From assembly GCA_032718475.1 (NCBI GenBank), contig JAUCBJ010005332.1, forward strand, positions 1-64,000: a DNA stretch of 64,000 bases, in the 5' to 3' direction. How positions within the stretch are numbered: position 1 is the first letter of the stretch; each line of letters begins with the position of its first letter. Origin of the DNA: Nemertoderma westbladi (Eukaryota > Xenacoelomorpha > Nemertodermatida > Nemertodermatidae). A program made the position numbers and the translations under genes. Below are positions 20,201-33,974 of this stretch, piece by piece. The notes beneath the pieces were generated by a model. The model was given only the letters and a program-made list of their open reading frames with translations. It did no database searches and was not told where the DNA came from.

Positions 20201-23200
20201 TGCCTCTCAGAACCGTCGGCCCTCGTAAAGGATTGGCAACTGAACTTTCTACGCCGAATGAATGCCTCTCAGAACCGTCGGCCCTCATAAAGGATCGGCA
20301 ACTGAACTTCCTACACCGAATGAACGCCTCTCAGAACCATCAGCCCTCATAAAGGATCAGCAACTGAACTTCCTACACCGAAAGAATGCCTATCAGAACC
20401 GTCGGCCCTCAAAGGATCGACAACTGAACTTCCTACACCGAATGAATGCCTCTCAGAACCGTCGGCCCTCATACATAAAGTATCGGCAACTGAACTTCCT
20501 ACACCGAATGAATGCCTCTCAGAACCATTGGCCCTCATAAAGGATCGGCAACCAAACTTCCTACACCGAATGAATGCCTCTCAGAACCATCGGCCCTCAT
20601 AAAGGATCGGCAACTGAACTTCCTACACCGAATGAACGCCTCTCATAACTGTCGGCCCTCATAAAGGATCGGCAACTGAACTTGCTACACCAAATGAACG
20701 GCTCTCAGAACTGCCGGCCCTCATAAAGGATCGGGAACTGAACTTCCTACGCCGAATGAATGCCTCTCAGAACCGTCGGCCCTCATAAAGGATCAGCAAC
20801 TGAACTTCCTACACCAAATGAACGCCTCTCAGAACCGTCGGCCCTCATAAAGGATCAGCAACTGAACTTCCTACGCCGAATGAATGCCTCTCAGAACCGT
20901 TGGCCCTCATAAAGGATCGGCAACTGAACTTCCTACACCAAGTGAACGCCTCTCAGAACCGTCGGCCCTCATAAAGGATCGACAACTGAACTTCCTACGC
21001 CGAATGAATGAATGCCTCTCAGAACCGTCGGCCCTCATAAAGGATCGGCAACTGAACTTCCTACACCGAATGAATGCCTCTCAGAACCATCAGCCCTCAT
21101 AAAGGATCGGCAACTGAACTTCCTACACCGAAAGAATGCATCTCAGAACCGTCAGCCCTCATAAAGGATCAGCAACTGAACTTCCTACACCGAATGAACA
21201 CCTCTCAGAACCGTCAGCCCTTATAAAGGATTGGCAACTGAACTTCCTACACCGGCTGAACGCCTCTCAGAACCGTAGGCCCTCATAAAGGATTGGCAAC
21301 TGAACTTCCTACACCGAATGTACGCCTCTCAGAACCGTCAGCCCTCATAAAGGATCGGCAACTGAACTTCCTACACCGAATGAATGCCTCTCAGAACCGT
21401 CGGCCCTCATAAAGGATCGGCAACTGAACTTCCTACACCGAATGAATGCCTCTCAGAACCGTCAGCCCTCATAAAGGATCGGCAACTGAACTTCCTACAC
21501 CGAATGAATGCCTCTCAGAACCGTCGGCCCTCATAAAGGATCGGCAACTGAACTTCCTACACCGAATGAATGCCTCTCAGAACCGTCGGCCCTCATAAAG
21601 GATCGACAACTGAACTTCCTACGCCGAATGAATGAATGCCTCTCAGAACCGTCGGCCCTCATAAAGGATCGGCAACTGAACTTCCTACACCGAATGAATG
21701 CCTCTCAGAACCATCAGCCCTCATAAAGGATCGGCAACTGAACTTCCTACACCGAAAGAATGCATCTCAGAACCGTCAGCCCTCATAAAGGATCAGCAAC
21801 TGAACTTCCTACACCGAATGAACACCTCTCAGAACCGTCAGCCCTTATAAAGGATTGGCAACTGAACTTCCTACACCGACTGAACGCCTCTCAGAACCGT
21901 AGGCCCTCATAAAGGATTGGCAACTGAACTTCCTACACCGAATGTACGCCTCTCAGAACCGTCAGCCCTCATAAAGGATCGGCAACTGAACTTCCTACAC
22001 CGAATGAATGCCTCTCAGAACCGTCGGCCCTCATAAAGGATCGGCAACTGAACTTCCTACACCGAATGAATGCCTCTCAGAACCGTCAGCCCTCATAAAG
22101 GATCGGCAACTGAACTTCCTACACCGAAAGAATGCCTCTCAGAACCATCAGCCCTCATAAAGGATCGGCAACTGAACTTCCTATGCCGAATGAATGCCTC
22201 TCAGAACCATCAGCCCTCATAAAGGATCGGCAACTGAACTTCCTACACCGAATGAACGCCTCTCAGAATCATCGGCCCTCATAAAGGATCGGCAACTGAA
22301 CTTCCTATGCCGAATGAATGCCTCACAGAACTGTCGGCCCTCATAAAGGATCGGCAACTGAACTTCCTACACCGAATGAATGCCTCTCAGAACCGTCGGT
22401 CCTCATAAAGGATCGGTAACTGAACTTCCTACGCTGAATGAACGCCTCTCAGAACCGTAGGCCCTCATAAATGATCGGCAACTGAACTTCCTACGCCGAA
22501 TTAATGCCTCTCAGAACCGTTGGCCCTCATAAAGGATCGGCAACTGAACTTCCTACACCAAATTAACGCCTCTCAGAACCGTCGGCTCTCATAAAGGATT
22601 GGCAACTGAACTTCCTACGCCGAATGAATGCCTCTCAGAACCGTCGGCCCTCATAAAGGATCGGCAACTGAACTTCCTACGCTGAATGAACGCCTCTCAG
22701 AACCGTAGGCCCTCATAAATGATCGGCAACTGAACTTCCTACGCCGAATTAATGCCTCTCAGAACCGTTGGCCCTCATAAAGGATCGGCAACTGAACTTC
22801 CTACACCAAATGAACGCCTCTCAGAACCGTCGGCCCTCATAAAGGATCAGCAACTGAACTTCCTACGCCGAATGAATGCCTCTCAGAACCGTTGGCCCTC
22901 ATAAAGGATCGGCAACTGAACTTCCTACACCAAATGAACGCCTCTCAGAACCGTCGGCCCTCATAAAGGATCGACAACTGAACTTCCTACGCCGAATGAA
23001 TGCCTCTCAGAACCGTCGGCCCTCATAAAGGATCGGCAACTGAACTTCCTACACCGAATGAATGCCTCTCAGAACCATCAGCCCTCATAAAGGATCGGCA
23101 ACTGAACTTCCTATGCCGAATGAATGCCTCTCAGAACCATCAGCCCTCATAAAGGATCGGCAACTGAACTTCCTACACCGAATGAATGCCTCTCAGAATC

Positions 23201-26200
23201 ATCGGCCCTCATAAAGGATCGGCAACTGAACTTCCTATGCCGAATGAATGCCTCACAGAACTGTCGGCCCTCATAAAGGATCGGCAACTGAACTTCCTAC
23301 ACCGGCTGAACGCCTCTCAGAACCGTAGGCCCTCATAAAGGATCGGCAACTGAACTTCCTACACCAAATGAACGCCTCTCAGAACCGTCGGCCCTCATAA
23401 AGGATTGGCAACTGAACTTCCTACACCGAATGAACGCCTCTCAGAACCGTCAGCCCTCATAAAGGATCGGCAACTGAACTTCCTACACCGAAAGAATGCC
23501 TCTCAGAACCATAGGCCCTCATAAAGATCGGCAACTGAACTTCCTATGCCGAATGAATGCCTCTCAGAACCATCAGCCCTCATAAAGGATCGGCAACTGA
23601 ACTTCCTACACCGAATGAACACCTCTCAGAATCATCGGCCCTCATAAAGGATCGGCAACTGAACTTCCTATGCCGAATGAATGCCTCACAGAACTGTCGG
23701 CCCTCATAAAGGATCGGCAACTGAACTTCCTACACCGAATGAATGCCTCTCAGAACCGTCGGTCCTCATAAAGGATCGGTAACTGAACTTCCTACGCTGA
23801 ATGAACGCCTCTCAGAACCGTAGGCCCTCATAAATGATCGGCAACTGAACATCCTACGCCTAATTAATGCCTCTCAGAACCGTTGGCCCTCACAAAGGAT
23901 CGGCAACTGAACTTCCTACACCAAATTAACGCCTCTCAGAACCGTCGGCCCTCATAAAGGATTGGCAACTGAACTTCCTACGCCGAATGAATGCCTCTCA
24001 GAACCGTCGGCCCTCATAAAGGATCGGCAACTGAACTTCCTACACCGAATGAACGCCTCTCAGAACCATCAGCCCTCATAAAGGATCGGCAACTGAACTT
24101 CCTACACCGAAAGAATGCCTATCAGAACCGTCGGCCCTCAAAGGATCGACAACTGAACTTCCTACACCGAATGAATGCCTCTCAGAACCGTTGGCCCTCA
24201 TAAAGTATCGGCAACTGAACTTCCTACACCGAATGAATGCCTCTCAGAACCGTTGGCCCTCATAAAGTATCGGCAACTGAACTTCCTACACCGAATGAAT
24301 GCCTCTCAGAACCGTCGGCCCTCATAAAAGATCGGCAACTGAACTTCCTACACCAAATGAACGCCTCTCAGAACCGTCGGCCCTCATAAAGGATCAGCAA
24401 CTGAACTTCCTACGCCGAATGAATGCCTCTCAGAACCGTCGGCCCTCATAAAGGATCGGCAACTGAACTTGCTACACACAATGAACGCCTCTCAGAACCG
24501 TCGGCCCTCATAAAGGATCGACAACTGAACTTCCTACGCCGAATGAATACCTCTCAGAACCGTCGGCCCTCATAAAGGATCGGCAACTGAACTTCCTACA
24601 CCGAATGAACGCCTCTCAGAACCATCAGCCCTCATAAAGGATCAGCAACTGAACTTCCTACACCGAAAGAATGCCTCTCAGAACCATCGGCCCTCATAAA
24701 GGATCGGCAACTGAACTTCCTACGCCGAATGAATGCCTCTCAGAATCATCGGCCCTCATAAAGGATCGGCAACTGAACTTCCTACGCCGAATGAATGCCT
24801 CTCAGAACCGTCAGCCCTCATAAAGGATCAGCAACTGAACTTCCTACACCGAATGAATGCCTCTCAGAACCATCAGCCCTCATAAAGGATTGGCAACTGA
24901 ACTTCCTACACCGTATGAACGCCTCTCAGAACCGTCAGCCCTCATAAAGGATCGGCAACTGAACTTCCTACACCGAATGAACACCTCTCAGAACCATCGG
25001 CCCTCATAAAGGATCAGCAACTGAACTTCCTACACCGAATGCATGCCTCTCAGAACCGTCGGCCCTCATAAAGGATCGGCAACTGAACTTCCTACATCGA
25101 ATGAATGCCTCTCAGAACCGTTGGCCCTCATAAAGGATCGGCAACTGAACTTCCTACACTGAATGAATGCCTCTCAGAACCGTCAGCCCTCATAAAGGAT
25201 CGGCAACTGAACTTCCTACACCGAATAAACGCCTCTCATAACTGTCGGTCCTCATAAAGGATCGGCAACTGAACTTCCTACACCAAATGAACGCCTCTCA
25301 GAACCGTCAGCCCTCATAAAGGATCGACAACTGAACTTCCTACGCCGAATGAATGCCTCTCAGAACCGTCGGCCCTCATAAAGGATCGGCAACTGAACTT
25401 CCTACACCGAATGAACGCCTCTCAGAACCATCAGCCCTCATAAAGGATCAGCAACTGAACTTCCTACACCGAAAGAATGCCTATCAGAACCGTCGGCCCT
25501 CAAAGGATCGACAACTGAACTTCCTACACCGAATGAATGCCTCTCAGAACCGTCGGCCCTCATACATAAAGTATCGGCAACTGAGCTTCCTACACCGAAT
25601 GAATGCCTCTCAGAACCATTGGCCCTCATAAAGGATCGGCAACCAAACTTCCTACACCGAATGAATGCCTCTCAGAACCATCGGCCCTCATAAAGGATCG
25701 GCAACTGAACTTCCTACACCAAATGAACGGCTCTCAGAACTGCCGGCCCTCATAAAGGATCGGCAACTGAACTTCCTACGCCGAATGAATGCCTCTCAGA
25801 ACCGTCGGCCCTCATAAAGGATCGGCAACTGAACTTCCTACACCAAATGAACGCCTCTCAGAACCGTCGGCCCTCATAAAGGATCGACAACTGAACTTCC
25901 TACGCCGAATGAATGCCTCTCTGAACCGTCGGCCCTCATAAAGGATCGGCAACTGAACTTCCTACACCGAATGAACGCCTCTCAGAACCATCAGCCCTCA
26001 TAAAGGATCGGCAACTGAACTTCCTACACCGAAAGAATGCATCTCAGAACTGTCAGCCCTCATAAAGGATCAGCAACTGAACTTCCTACACCGAATGAAC
26101 ACCTCTCAGAACCGTCAGCCCTTATAAAGGATTGGCAACTGAACTTCCTACACCGGATGAACGCCTCTCAGAACCGTAGGCCCTCATAAAGGATTGGCAA

Positions 26201-28342
26201 CTGAACTTCCTACACCGAATGTACGCCTCTCAGAACCGTCAGCCCTCATAAAGGATCGGCAACTGAACTTCCTACACCGAATGAATGCCTCTCAGAACCG
26301 TCAGCCCTCATAAAGGATCGGCAACTGAACTTCCTACACCGAAAGAATGCCTCTCAGAACCATCGGCCCTCATAAAGGATCGGCAACTGAACTTCCTATG
26401 CCGAATGAATGCCTCTCAGAACCATCAGCCCTCATAAAGTATCGGCAACTGAACTTCCTACACCGAATGAACGCCTCTCAGAATCATCGGCCCTCATAAA
26501 GGATCGGCAACTGAACTTCCTACGCCGAATGAATGCCTCACAGAACTGTTGGCCCTCATAAAGGATCGGCAACTGAACTTCCTACACCGAATGAATGCCT
26601 CTCAGAACCGTCGGTCCTCATAAAGGATCGGTAACTGAACTTCCTACGCTGAATGAACGCCTCTCAGAACCGTAGGCCCTCATAAATGATCGGCAACTGA
26701 ACTTCCTACGCCGAATTAATGCCTCTCAGAACCGTTGGCCCTCATAAAGGATCGGCAACTGAACTTCCTACACCAAATGAATGCCTCTCAGAACCGTCGG
26801 CCCTCATAAAGGATTGGCAACTGAACTTCCTACGCCGAATGAATGCCTCTCAGAACCGTCGGCCCTCATAAAGGATCGGCAACTGAACTTCCTACACCGA
26901 ATGAACGCCTCTCAGAACCATCAGCCCTCATAAAGGATCGGCAACTGAACTTCCTACACCGAAAGAATGCCTATCAGAACCGTCGGCCCTCAAAGGATCG
27001 ACAACTGAACTTCCTACACCGAATGAATGCCTCTCAGAACCGTTGGCCCTCATAAAGTATCGACAACTGAACTTCCTACACCGAATCAATGCCTCTCAGA
27101 ACCGTCGGCCCTCATAAAGGATCGGCAACTGAACTTCCTACACCAAATGAACGCCTCTCAGAACCGTCGGCCCTCATAAAGGATCAGCAACTGAACTTCC
27201 TACGCCGAATGAATGCCTCTCAGAACCGTCGGCCCTCATAAAGGATCGGCAACTGAACTTCCTACACCAAATGAACGCCTATCAGAACCGTCGGCCCTCA
27301 TAAAGGATCGACAACTGAACTTCCTACGCCGAATGAATGCCTCTCAGAACCGTCGGCCCTCATAAAGGATTGGCAACTGAACTTCCTACGCCGAATGAAT
27401 GCCTCTCAGAACCGTCGGCCCTCATAATGGATCGGCAACTGAACTTCCTACACCAAATGAACGCCTCTCAGAACCATCAGCCCTCATAAAGGATCGGCAA
27501 CTGAACTTCCTACACCGAAAGAATGCCTATCAGAACCGTCGGCCCTCAAAGGATCGACAACTGAACTTCCTACACCGAATGAATGCCTCTCAGAACCGTT
27601 GGCCCTCATAAAGTATCGGCAACTGAACTTCCTACACCGAATGAATGCCTCTCAGAACCGTCGGCCCTCATAAAGGATCGGCAACTGAACTTCCTACACC
27701 AAATGAACGCCTCTCAGAACCGTCGGCCCTCATAAAGGATCAGCAACTGAACTTCCTACGCCGAATGAATGCCTCTCAGAACCGTCGGCCCTCATAAAGG
27801 ATCGGCAACTGAACTTCCTACACCAAATGAACGCCTCTCAGAACCGTCGGCCCTCATAAAGGATCGACAACTGAACTTCCTACGCCGAATGAATGCCTCT
27901 CAGAACCGTCGGCCCTCATAAAGGATCGGCAACTGAACTTCCTACACTGAATGAACGCCTCTCAGAACCATCAGCCCTCATAAAGGATCGGCAACTGAAC
28001 TTCCTACACCGAAAGAATGCCTCTCAGAACCATCGGCCCTCATAAAGGATCGGCAACTGAACTTCCTACGCCGAATGAACGCCTCTCAGAATCATCGGCC
28101 CTCATAAAAGATCGGCAACTGAACTTCCTACGCCGAATGAATGCCTCTCAGAACCGTCAGCCCTCATAAAGGATCAGCAACTGAACTTTCTACACTGAAT
28201 GAATGCCTCTCAGAACCATCAGCCCTCATAAAGGATTGGCAACTGAACTTCCTACACCGTATGAACGCCTCTCAGAACCGTCAGCCCTCATAAAGGATCG
28301 GCAACTGAACTTCCTACCCCGAATGAACACCTCTCAGAACCG
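17246..28342 (+). repeat. 62-bp satellite array, ~180 monomers
   Basis: Head-to-tail monomers, with halves beginning CTCTCAGAACCGTCGGCCCT and CGGCAACTGAACTTCCTACA. Most are 62 bp. A subclass lacks TA in CTCATAAAGG (60 bp), and a few have +4 insertions (ATGAATGAATG at 21004 and 21628; CATACATAAAG at 20470 and 25561). The variable sites CCGAATGAATG, CCAAATGAACG and GCCGAATTAATG define monomer classes that recur in blocks. Clear long-range copies are offset by 624, 2852 and 5091 bp. The short frames seen on either strand arise only from the periodicity: 62 is not a multiple of three and every frame closes within a few units. The same satellite reappears at 48973-49187 in the same orientation. 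Confidence 0.97.
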
Positions 28343-28482
28343 CTAAATAATCGCTAAAATAACATTCTACTAAATAAAATTAAAGAAAACGATTATAATA
28401 AAATTACATAAAAATACATACATAAATATAAAATAATAAAAATATATGAAATAATATAGTCACACACCCACTCCAGACGCTG

Positions 28483-28884
28483 TTACGTTGGGGAGTCCCT
28501 GGATGTTGGTTGGATTAGGGAAGTGGTCGTGGGAAGAGTATCTTGCCTTCCATAGTTTCCGGAGAGTTCTCTGTCTCTTTCCAGTAAACATAAACGACCA
28601 ATTGGGCGATTGAGCTGCTGCGTCTCGAAGACAATTCCCGGTTTCTTAAAGTTACGTCGCATGACGACGAGTTCTACTGATCGCACCAAACCATCATCCG
28701 AGATATGAGTCTCGATGATACGACCTGTCTGCCACCGCTTACGTGGAAGATCTGACTCCACAATAAGGACCATGTCTCTGGCGCTGACGTTTTCTTGCTG
28801 CGCAAACCACTTAGTTCGAAGTTGTAGCGTAGGCAGATAATGTTTTTCGAAATGGTCAGCGAAACGACGGGATAACAACTGCAT
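28483..28884 (-). pseudogene. BEL2 pol C-terminal (DUF5641-like) region
   Basis: The frame contains RRFADHFEKHYLPTLQLR, MVLIVESDLPRKRWQTGRI and DDGLVRSVELVV, the pattern of the conserved domain that follows integrase in BEL/Pao and is thought to bind nucleic acid. It ends NRPIGRLCLLERDRELSG to RDSPT, stop at 28483. It is out of frame with the integrase segment just upstream, and the linker normally found between them looks shortened, so a frameshift and probably a small deletion lie near 28880-28900. Confidence 0.75.
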
Positions 28885-31072
28885 AAGTTGCCAGTGCGGG
28901 TGTTAGCGCTTCCAGGGAATCGGGACCCGATGAGACTGGCATAAGTGGTCTCTCGTTGAAATAGGCGGCGATTTCCACCATTAACGTCCGCAAAAGTTCG
29001 TTGGTGAGATACGCGCGGCACGGCACTATAAAGTGAAATGCGGTCTTCACGCTTCTGATTAATCTCTCCCAACTTCCTCCCCACCACGGGGCGTCGGCGG
29101 CGTTGAAGGTCCAGCTAGACGCTGTTACCCTTAGCTGATCGTCCACCTGTCTTTGGTTCCAATCTTTGACGTAAGCCCTGATTTCATTGTTGGCACCAAT
29201 GAAGTTCGTTCCCTTATCAGATCTCATCGTGTTACTAGTTCCAAAGCGAGCGATCTGTCGGCGTAAGCTCAATATGAAGCTATTGGTAGATAAATCGTTC
29301 ACCATATTGAGATGGATAGCTCTACAAGTCATACAGACAAAGATGACACACCATCTCTTGACTATAGTCCTAGCACGATATACTTCAATAGGGCCAAATA
29401 AATCCACACCGGTATTTGTGAAGGGTGGTTCATAGAAGCTTACTCGTTCCCTAGGTAATTCTGCCTCTCGCTGTGTTAAAGGCCTACTGAATGCTTTCCT
29501 ACAGGGTATGCAGTTCCTAAGAACTTGGTTCAGAGCTCTACGGGGTTTATGAAAATAATAGCGAGTTCGAATTTCGCTAAGAACTCGTTCTCTACCAGCA
29601 TGATAAAGCTTACTGTGAACATCTACAATCATCTTGATTTGTATTTCAAGATTTCTAATGAGTATGGGAAACTTAGTGTCAAAGGATAATGGAGCATTAG
29701 TTAGTCTTCCTCCAACTCGTATTAACCCATCTATCATTGTGCTAGAGAAACGATCCCTTAAGCGCATCTGTGGATTTCTTAACAACAGGAAATACTTATC
29801 GGAATCCTCATAGCATTGCAGGAGTCTCAGTATCTGCTTATTGGTTTCTTCATGCTCCTGGTAACTGATCTTCTCCTTCAGAAACCTGTCGGATATCTTG
29901 TATTTGGGAAGTTCTTTAACAACATGGACCTGCGCAGATGTCAGTGGAGCGGTATCACTAGTGGTCTTCATCCTGGAGTAGTGATGATGAAAACATCGCT
30001 TTAAATATGTAATGGCCTTACAGAGCCGATTCCAGGAACCATAATGATGTACCGCTCTCTGCAGGAGAGGTGAGAGTCCTTGCGAGACGTCTGGTGTTCC
30101 AGATTTCCAATCTCTCTCTCTGATTTCCACAACAGACTTATTTGTGGCTGGGGGTTTCGGATCCAAAGCGTCGTCTCCGGAAGTGTGTAGTACAGACAGA
30201 TCTATCATGGGTTTTAATAACTTCAATTTACTCGCCCGGGTTTTAGGTTTGACTTTCTCCGCTCCCTTGGCTTGTCTAATCTCCGCCGTAGTAAGATGAG
30301 GAGGCCATTCATCCTCTTCCTTGCTTAGGAAGTCGGGTCCACCTAACCAGTCTGGAGTATCTATCAGTTCCTGTGGAGTTGCTCCCCTGGAGGCGATGTC
30401 GGCTGGATTATTCATCCCGGGGCAATGTCTCCATTGATCTATCTTCGTGCGACTAAGTATAATGGCTACTCTGTTGGTAACGAAGATGCTGAACTGACAG
30501 ACTTCATTGGTTATATACTCCAACATGAGTAAAGCATCGGTCCAATAGACAGTTTTCTCCAGTGGATAGTCGATCTGTTCTGTTACATTCCGGCCGATGG
30601 CTGTAGCGTATAGAGCCGCTTTTAACTCCGCTCGAGGAACTTTCAACTTGTTGTTTATCAATGCCTTAGAGGTAACCAAGGCGACCTTGATTCCATCCGG
30701 AGTTTCAACTCTCAGGTAGGCTACTATACCTATTCCCATATCGCTGGCGTTTCCAAACACATGGAGTTGATAGGAATACGTGGGGAGAACATGACCAAAA
30801 TATGAACGGGAAATTATAAAGTTCTCGATGGATGGTAGAGAATCTTCCCATTTCATACACTTCTTTAATAGTTCTCCCTTAAGTGGATCGTCCCATGAGT
30901 GGTTTTCAAGCCACATTTGTTGTACTAAACTCCGAGCAATCAATATAACTGGGCTAATAAATCCCAATGGATCGAAATAAGTGCTCAGGATACTTAGACA
31001 AATCCGTTTGGTCCGAACTGGATTATCTCGCTGTTTAGCTGGAAAAACAGGATATCTCTCTCCGTGTCCCAT
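28856..31072 (-). pseudogene. BEL2 pol: end of RT, RNase H-like region and integrase
   Basis: About 738 codons open. It begins in the RT C-terminal part (LSILSTYFDPLGFISPVI, the Peptidase_A17/Pao signature region). The RNase H part has YWTDALLMLEYI and NPADIASRGATPQEL. The integrase has the zinc-binding HHCC module (HSKLYHAGRERVL through CIPCRK), the first catalytic Asp in GVDLFGPIEV, the second in RSDKGTNFIG and the Glu in WGGSWERLIRSVK, so the D,D,E triad is present. It is separated from the RT frame by a frameshift in the 30994-31072 overlap and from the C-terminal domain by another near 28880. Two of its blocks are missing in BEL1. Confidence 0.85.
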
Positions 31073-32013
31073 TTCAAACCAAGCGTCTTGGTTTCTGGAA
31101 GATCGTCCTTGATTAGGTCTAGATCTTTAACTCCTCGGTCTTCTACCGGGATCGATTCCAGAAACTCACGGGAGTTGCTGGTGAATTTAGTTAATTGAAA
31201 TCCACCTCTTTTCAAGCACTCTACCGTTCCTTTGGCGACATCAATGGCTTCTTCCACCGATGGGAGGGACTTTAAATTGTCGTCCATGTATATATCCCAT
31301 TTGATGTTGTCGATAACCTCTTTGGAGAAGGCGTCCCGGTTGTCATCAGCAGTGGTAGGCACTACTGAGCAGGCATTTGAAGGGCTCGAGATGATCCCAA
31401 AAGCCTGGATGGTCATCCAGTACTCCACCGGTTTCTGGTTGAGGTCTCCTTCAGGCCACCACAGAAATCGTAGGCTGTCTCGATCTCTATCCAGCGCCTT
31501 AACTTGTAAGAACATGCCTTCTATATCGGAGGCGAAAGCGATTGAATATTGTCATAATCTTAAGAGTATTCCCAATAAGGATTGGAGTAAGTTGGGTCCT
31601 GGCAACAACTCGGAGTTAAGGGATTGGCCCATGTAGAGGGCGGAGCCGTCAAATACTACCCGGACTTCGTTGGGTTTACCGGGTTTGGGAACGTAATGAT
31701 GTGTTAGATAGTACGTTCTCTCAGTTATGGGTGTTCCTTCCGGTACTCGCTCCGCATATCCCTTGTCAATGAATTTCTTCAGCTGGGTCTTGTACATCTC
31801 CTTAGCTGAAGCATTTGCCGTAAGGCGTCGATGTAGTTGCGCAATTCTGTTCTCCACCAAGGGTCGGTTGTTTATAAAATTGGGTTCTCGCCGTCGGAAA
31901 GGCAGACCAATCTCATATCTACCTTGATCTTTAAGAAAACGTGTAGTTGTTTCCTGTATCTGCTTGGCTCTTTCTTCTTCTACCGATAGGGCCTTATCGT
32001 AGGAATTGGGCTC
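30994..32013 (-). pseudogene. BEL2 pol: reverse transcriptase, interrupted
   Basis: The frame from 32013 runs through RYEIGLPFRRREPNF and VENRIAQLHRRL, the RT finger motifs (YVPKPGKPNEVRVVFDGSA), a TGA stop at 31552-31554 (most simply CGA to TGA), then FASDIEGMFLQVKA and the catalytic box DIYMDDNLKS, to a frameshift near 31000-31070. At 32013 it is cut by the Gypsy element. Across that insertion the coding sequence resumes at 37113 with FTQEAVEP, giving a continuous frame once one copy of GGCTC is removed. BEL1 lacks this whole segment. Confidence 0.85.
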
Positions 32014-32218
32014 TGTTATGTATTAATTAATGGACACAGGGCCTAGGGGTACCGTGGTATTACTTATATATATTACATTGGTGCTGGGTCTGGAGTCGGC
32101 ACATGTAGTGCAGGAGTACCGTGCTAGTCTGCTAGTTGCTATTGTTATTCAGTCAGTTAGTCCGATTCTATTATTATATATTACATTGCCTATAATATAT
32201 TATTCATCGGACTTACCA
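32014..32218 (+). repeat. Gypsy 5' LTR
   Basis: TGTTATGTATTAATTAATGG to CATCGGACTTACCA. It begins TG and ends CA, preceded by the target duplication. The AT-rich TTACTTATATATATTACA near 32065 is a possible TATA region, not proven. Apparently identical to 36903-37107. Confidence 0.95.
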
Positions 32219-32236
32219 TGGCGCAGTAATGGCTGA
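32219..32236 (+). promoter_or_regulatory. Primer-binding site of the Gypsy element
   Basis: TGGCGCAGTAATGGC follows the LTR with no gap. TGG pairs with the CCA end of a tRNA primer. I did not identify the tRNA. Confidence 0.6.
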
Positions 32237-32378
32237 ATTATGGAATATATCCATAATTTTGGAACCTAAAAAACTAAAAAACTGTCTGAACGTAGCGGTG
32301 TTCTGCATGACCATTACAACATAAATTGCTGTAGGCCCACTCGGACTAACTTCAGTACCCGTAGCCTAACTTATATCG

Positions 32379-33974
32379 GCCCAACCAACGGAAGAGGACA
32401 CTCTAAACCTCGATCCGGACACCGTCGATGACCTCGGTAGAGCTGAGCTTAAATATCATCTAACGAATGCTGGAATTAATTTCCAGGATAAAACATCTAC
32501 AAAATCTCTTAAACAGCGACTTTGTAAGTTTCTCCTCGAAGATGATGACGCCCTCCCGGGAGATGCGACAGCAACTGGTGTAAATTTGGCGGCATTAATT
32601 ACACAGCAACAACAGATGATCGCTCACCAACAGCAACAGCAACAGACTATGTTTGCCCAAATGCAGGAGTTACAAATCCGGCAGGAGGAGCAACAACTAC
32701 GCATACTTGAAGCTTTCCGTGGAAATAATGGCGGGAATCACGTAGATAATCGACCCAACTATCACCACGAATCGCAAACTACTAAACTCACCGTCCGACC
32801 CCCTAATCAACTAGAGGACGATATCGAGTATAGAGAGTTTAAACGCTGGGAGACGACATGGAAAAACTACGCACGAATAACAAATCTCGAAACCAAACCG
32901 AGAGGAGATCAACTTGCAACGTTTTTTTCTTACTGCTCTCCAGATTTCCTTAACCGTGTTCAATATGCCATGAATATTCCCCTAGATACCGAACTGTCTA
33001 TGGATGATATTCTAGCTGCGATTAAAACCCATTTGCGCGCACAACAGAACATCACGGTAGATCGGTTTAAACTCGTACGTAAACGTCAACTCGAACGCGA
33101 GTCTTTTGACGACTATTATATCCAGTTGTGCGAGATGGCCGACGACGCTACTCTCGAAACAATGTCCAAGGATGACTGGATAATAACCCTTATTATATGC
33201 GGAATTCGTAACGACGAAACTCGCCAGGAACTCTTAGCGAAAAAACCAGCTCTATCACGTGATGAAACAGTGGATTTTTGCAGGAACAAAGAACTTGCAA
33301 TCCTCGATGAGCAGCGACTAAAACAAAAAGTCAATGCCATGTACCCACGATCGTATCGCAAACGTGGAAAGAGCCAGACGCGGAGTCCATCTAGGGGAAA
33401 TTCCCCTGAATTTAGAGAGTCGAACCAAAAAGTTAGAGAGTGTTACCACTGCGAGGAAATTTATCCTCATGATCCCAACAAACCATGCAGTGCCATAGGG
33501 CAAAAGTGTAAAAACTGCAACCGAAAAGGTCACTACACTCACAAATGCCGGTTCCCCAAAAAACCTCCCGTTCCGAAAAAGACTGGTGCTATCGTAGTAG
33601 CTGGTATTGGTGGGGCGAGTTCAGATTATCCACGACCAGCGATTGACGTGAAATTCTACCAGCTGAAAGGTGGACTATTGGGGAGAAAGACTTGCATAGC
33701 CGATACTGGGGCGCAAGTAATTGTGGCCGGCTCAAAACTATTAAAAGGGTTCAGAATGTCAAAAAATAAACTGCAACCTACAGATATTGAACTCGAGGGG
33801 GCCAATGGTTCATCAATGGATTGTCTGGGGCGCATAGAATTAAGACTGAAAATAAACGAGACATATCATACTGACTGGGTTTATATATGCGAATCTATTA
33901 CAAGTGATATTTATTTATCATTGAAAGCATGTATCGACTCGGCATTGTCCTTCAGTCGTTCCCTCTTCCATTAA
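32379..33974 (+). pseudogene. Gypsy gag with zinc knuckle and protease
   Basis: The frame is open from about 32379 (after a stop), but no ATG precedes the coding-like start (TEEDTLNLDPDTVDDLGR). The first in-frame ATG is in the Gln-rich tract near 32615, so the true start is uncertain or lost. Order: a SAP-like stretch (GRAELKYHLTNAGINF), a Gln-rich region, the gag core (EYREFKRWETTWKNYAR, QRQLERESFDDYYIQLCEM-like region near 33090), two Cys-rich knuckles near 33440-33550, and the retropepsin motif IADTGAQVIVAG near 33700. After SLKACID (~33940) the frame shifts and closes at 33974. The protease continues in the pol frame. Confidence 0.85.

Noticed and set aside
17174-28310. Many 60-110 codon frames (MPLRTVGPHKGSATE... 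type) on both strands
   Set aside because: They are translations of the 62-bp satellite. The monomer is not a multiple of three, the frames end within a few units, and no start or codon bias supports them.
17246-28342. CRISPR array
   Set aside because: There are no unique spacers: each 62-bp unit is repeated entire. The context is eukaryotic with no cas genes. The same applies to the 32-bp array.
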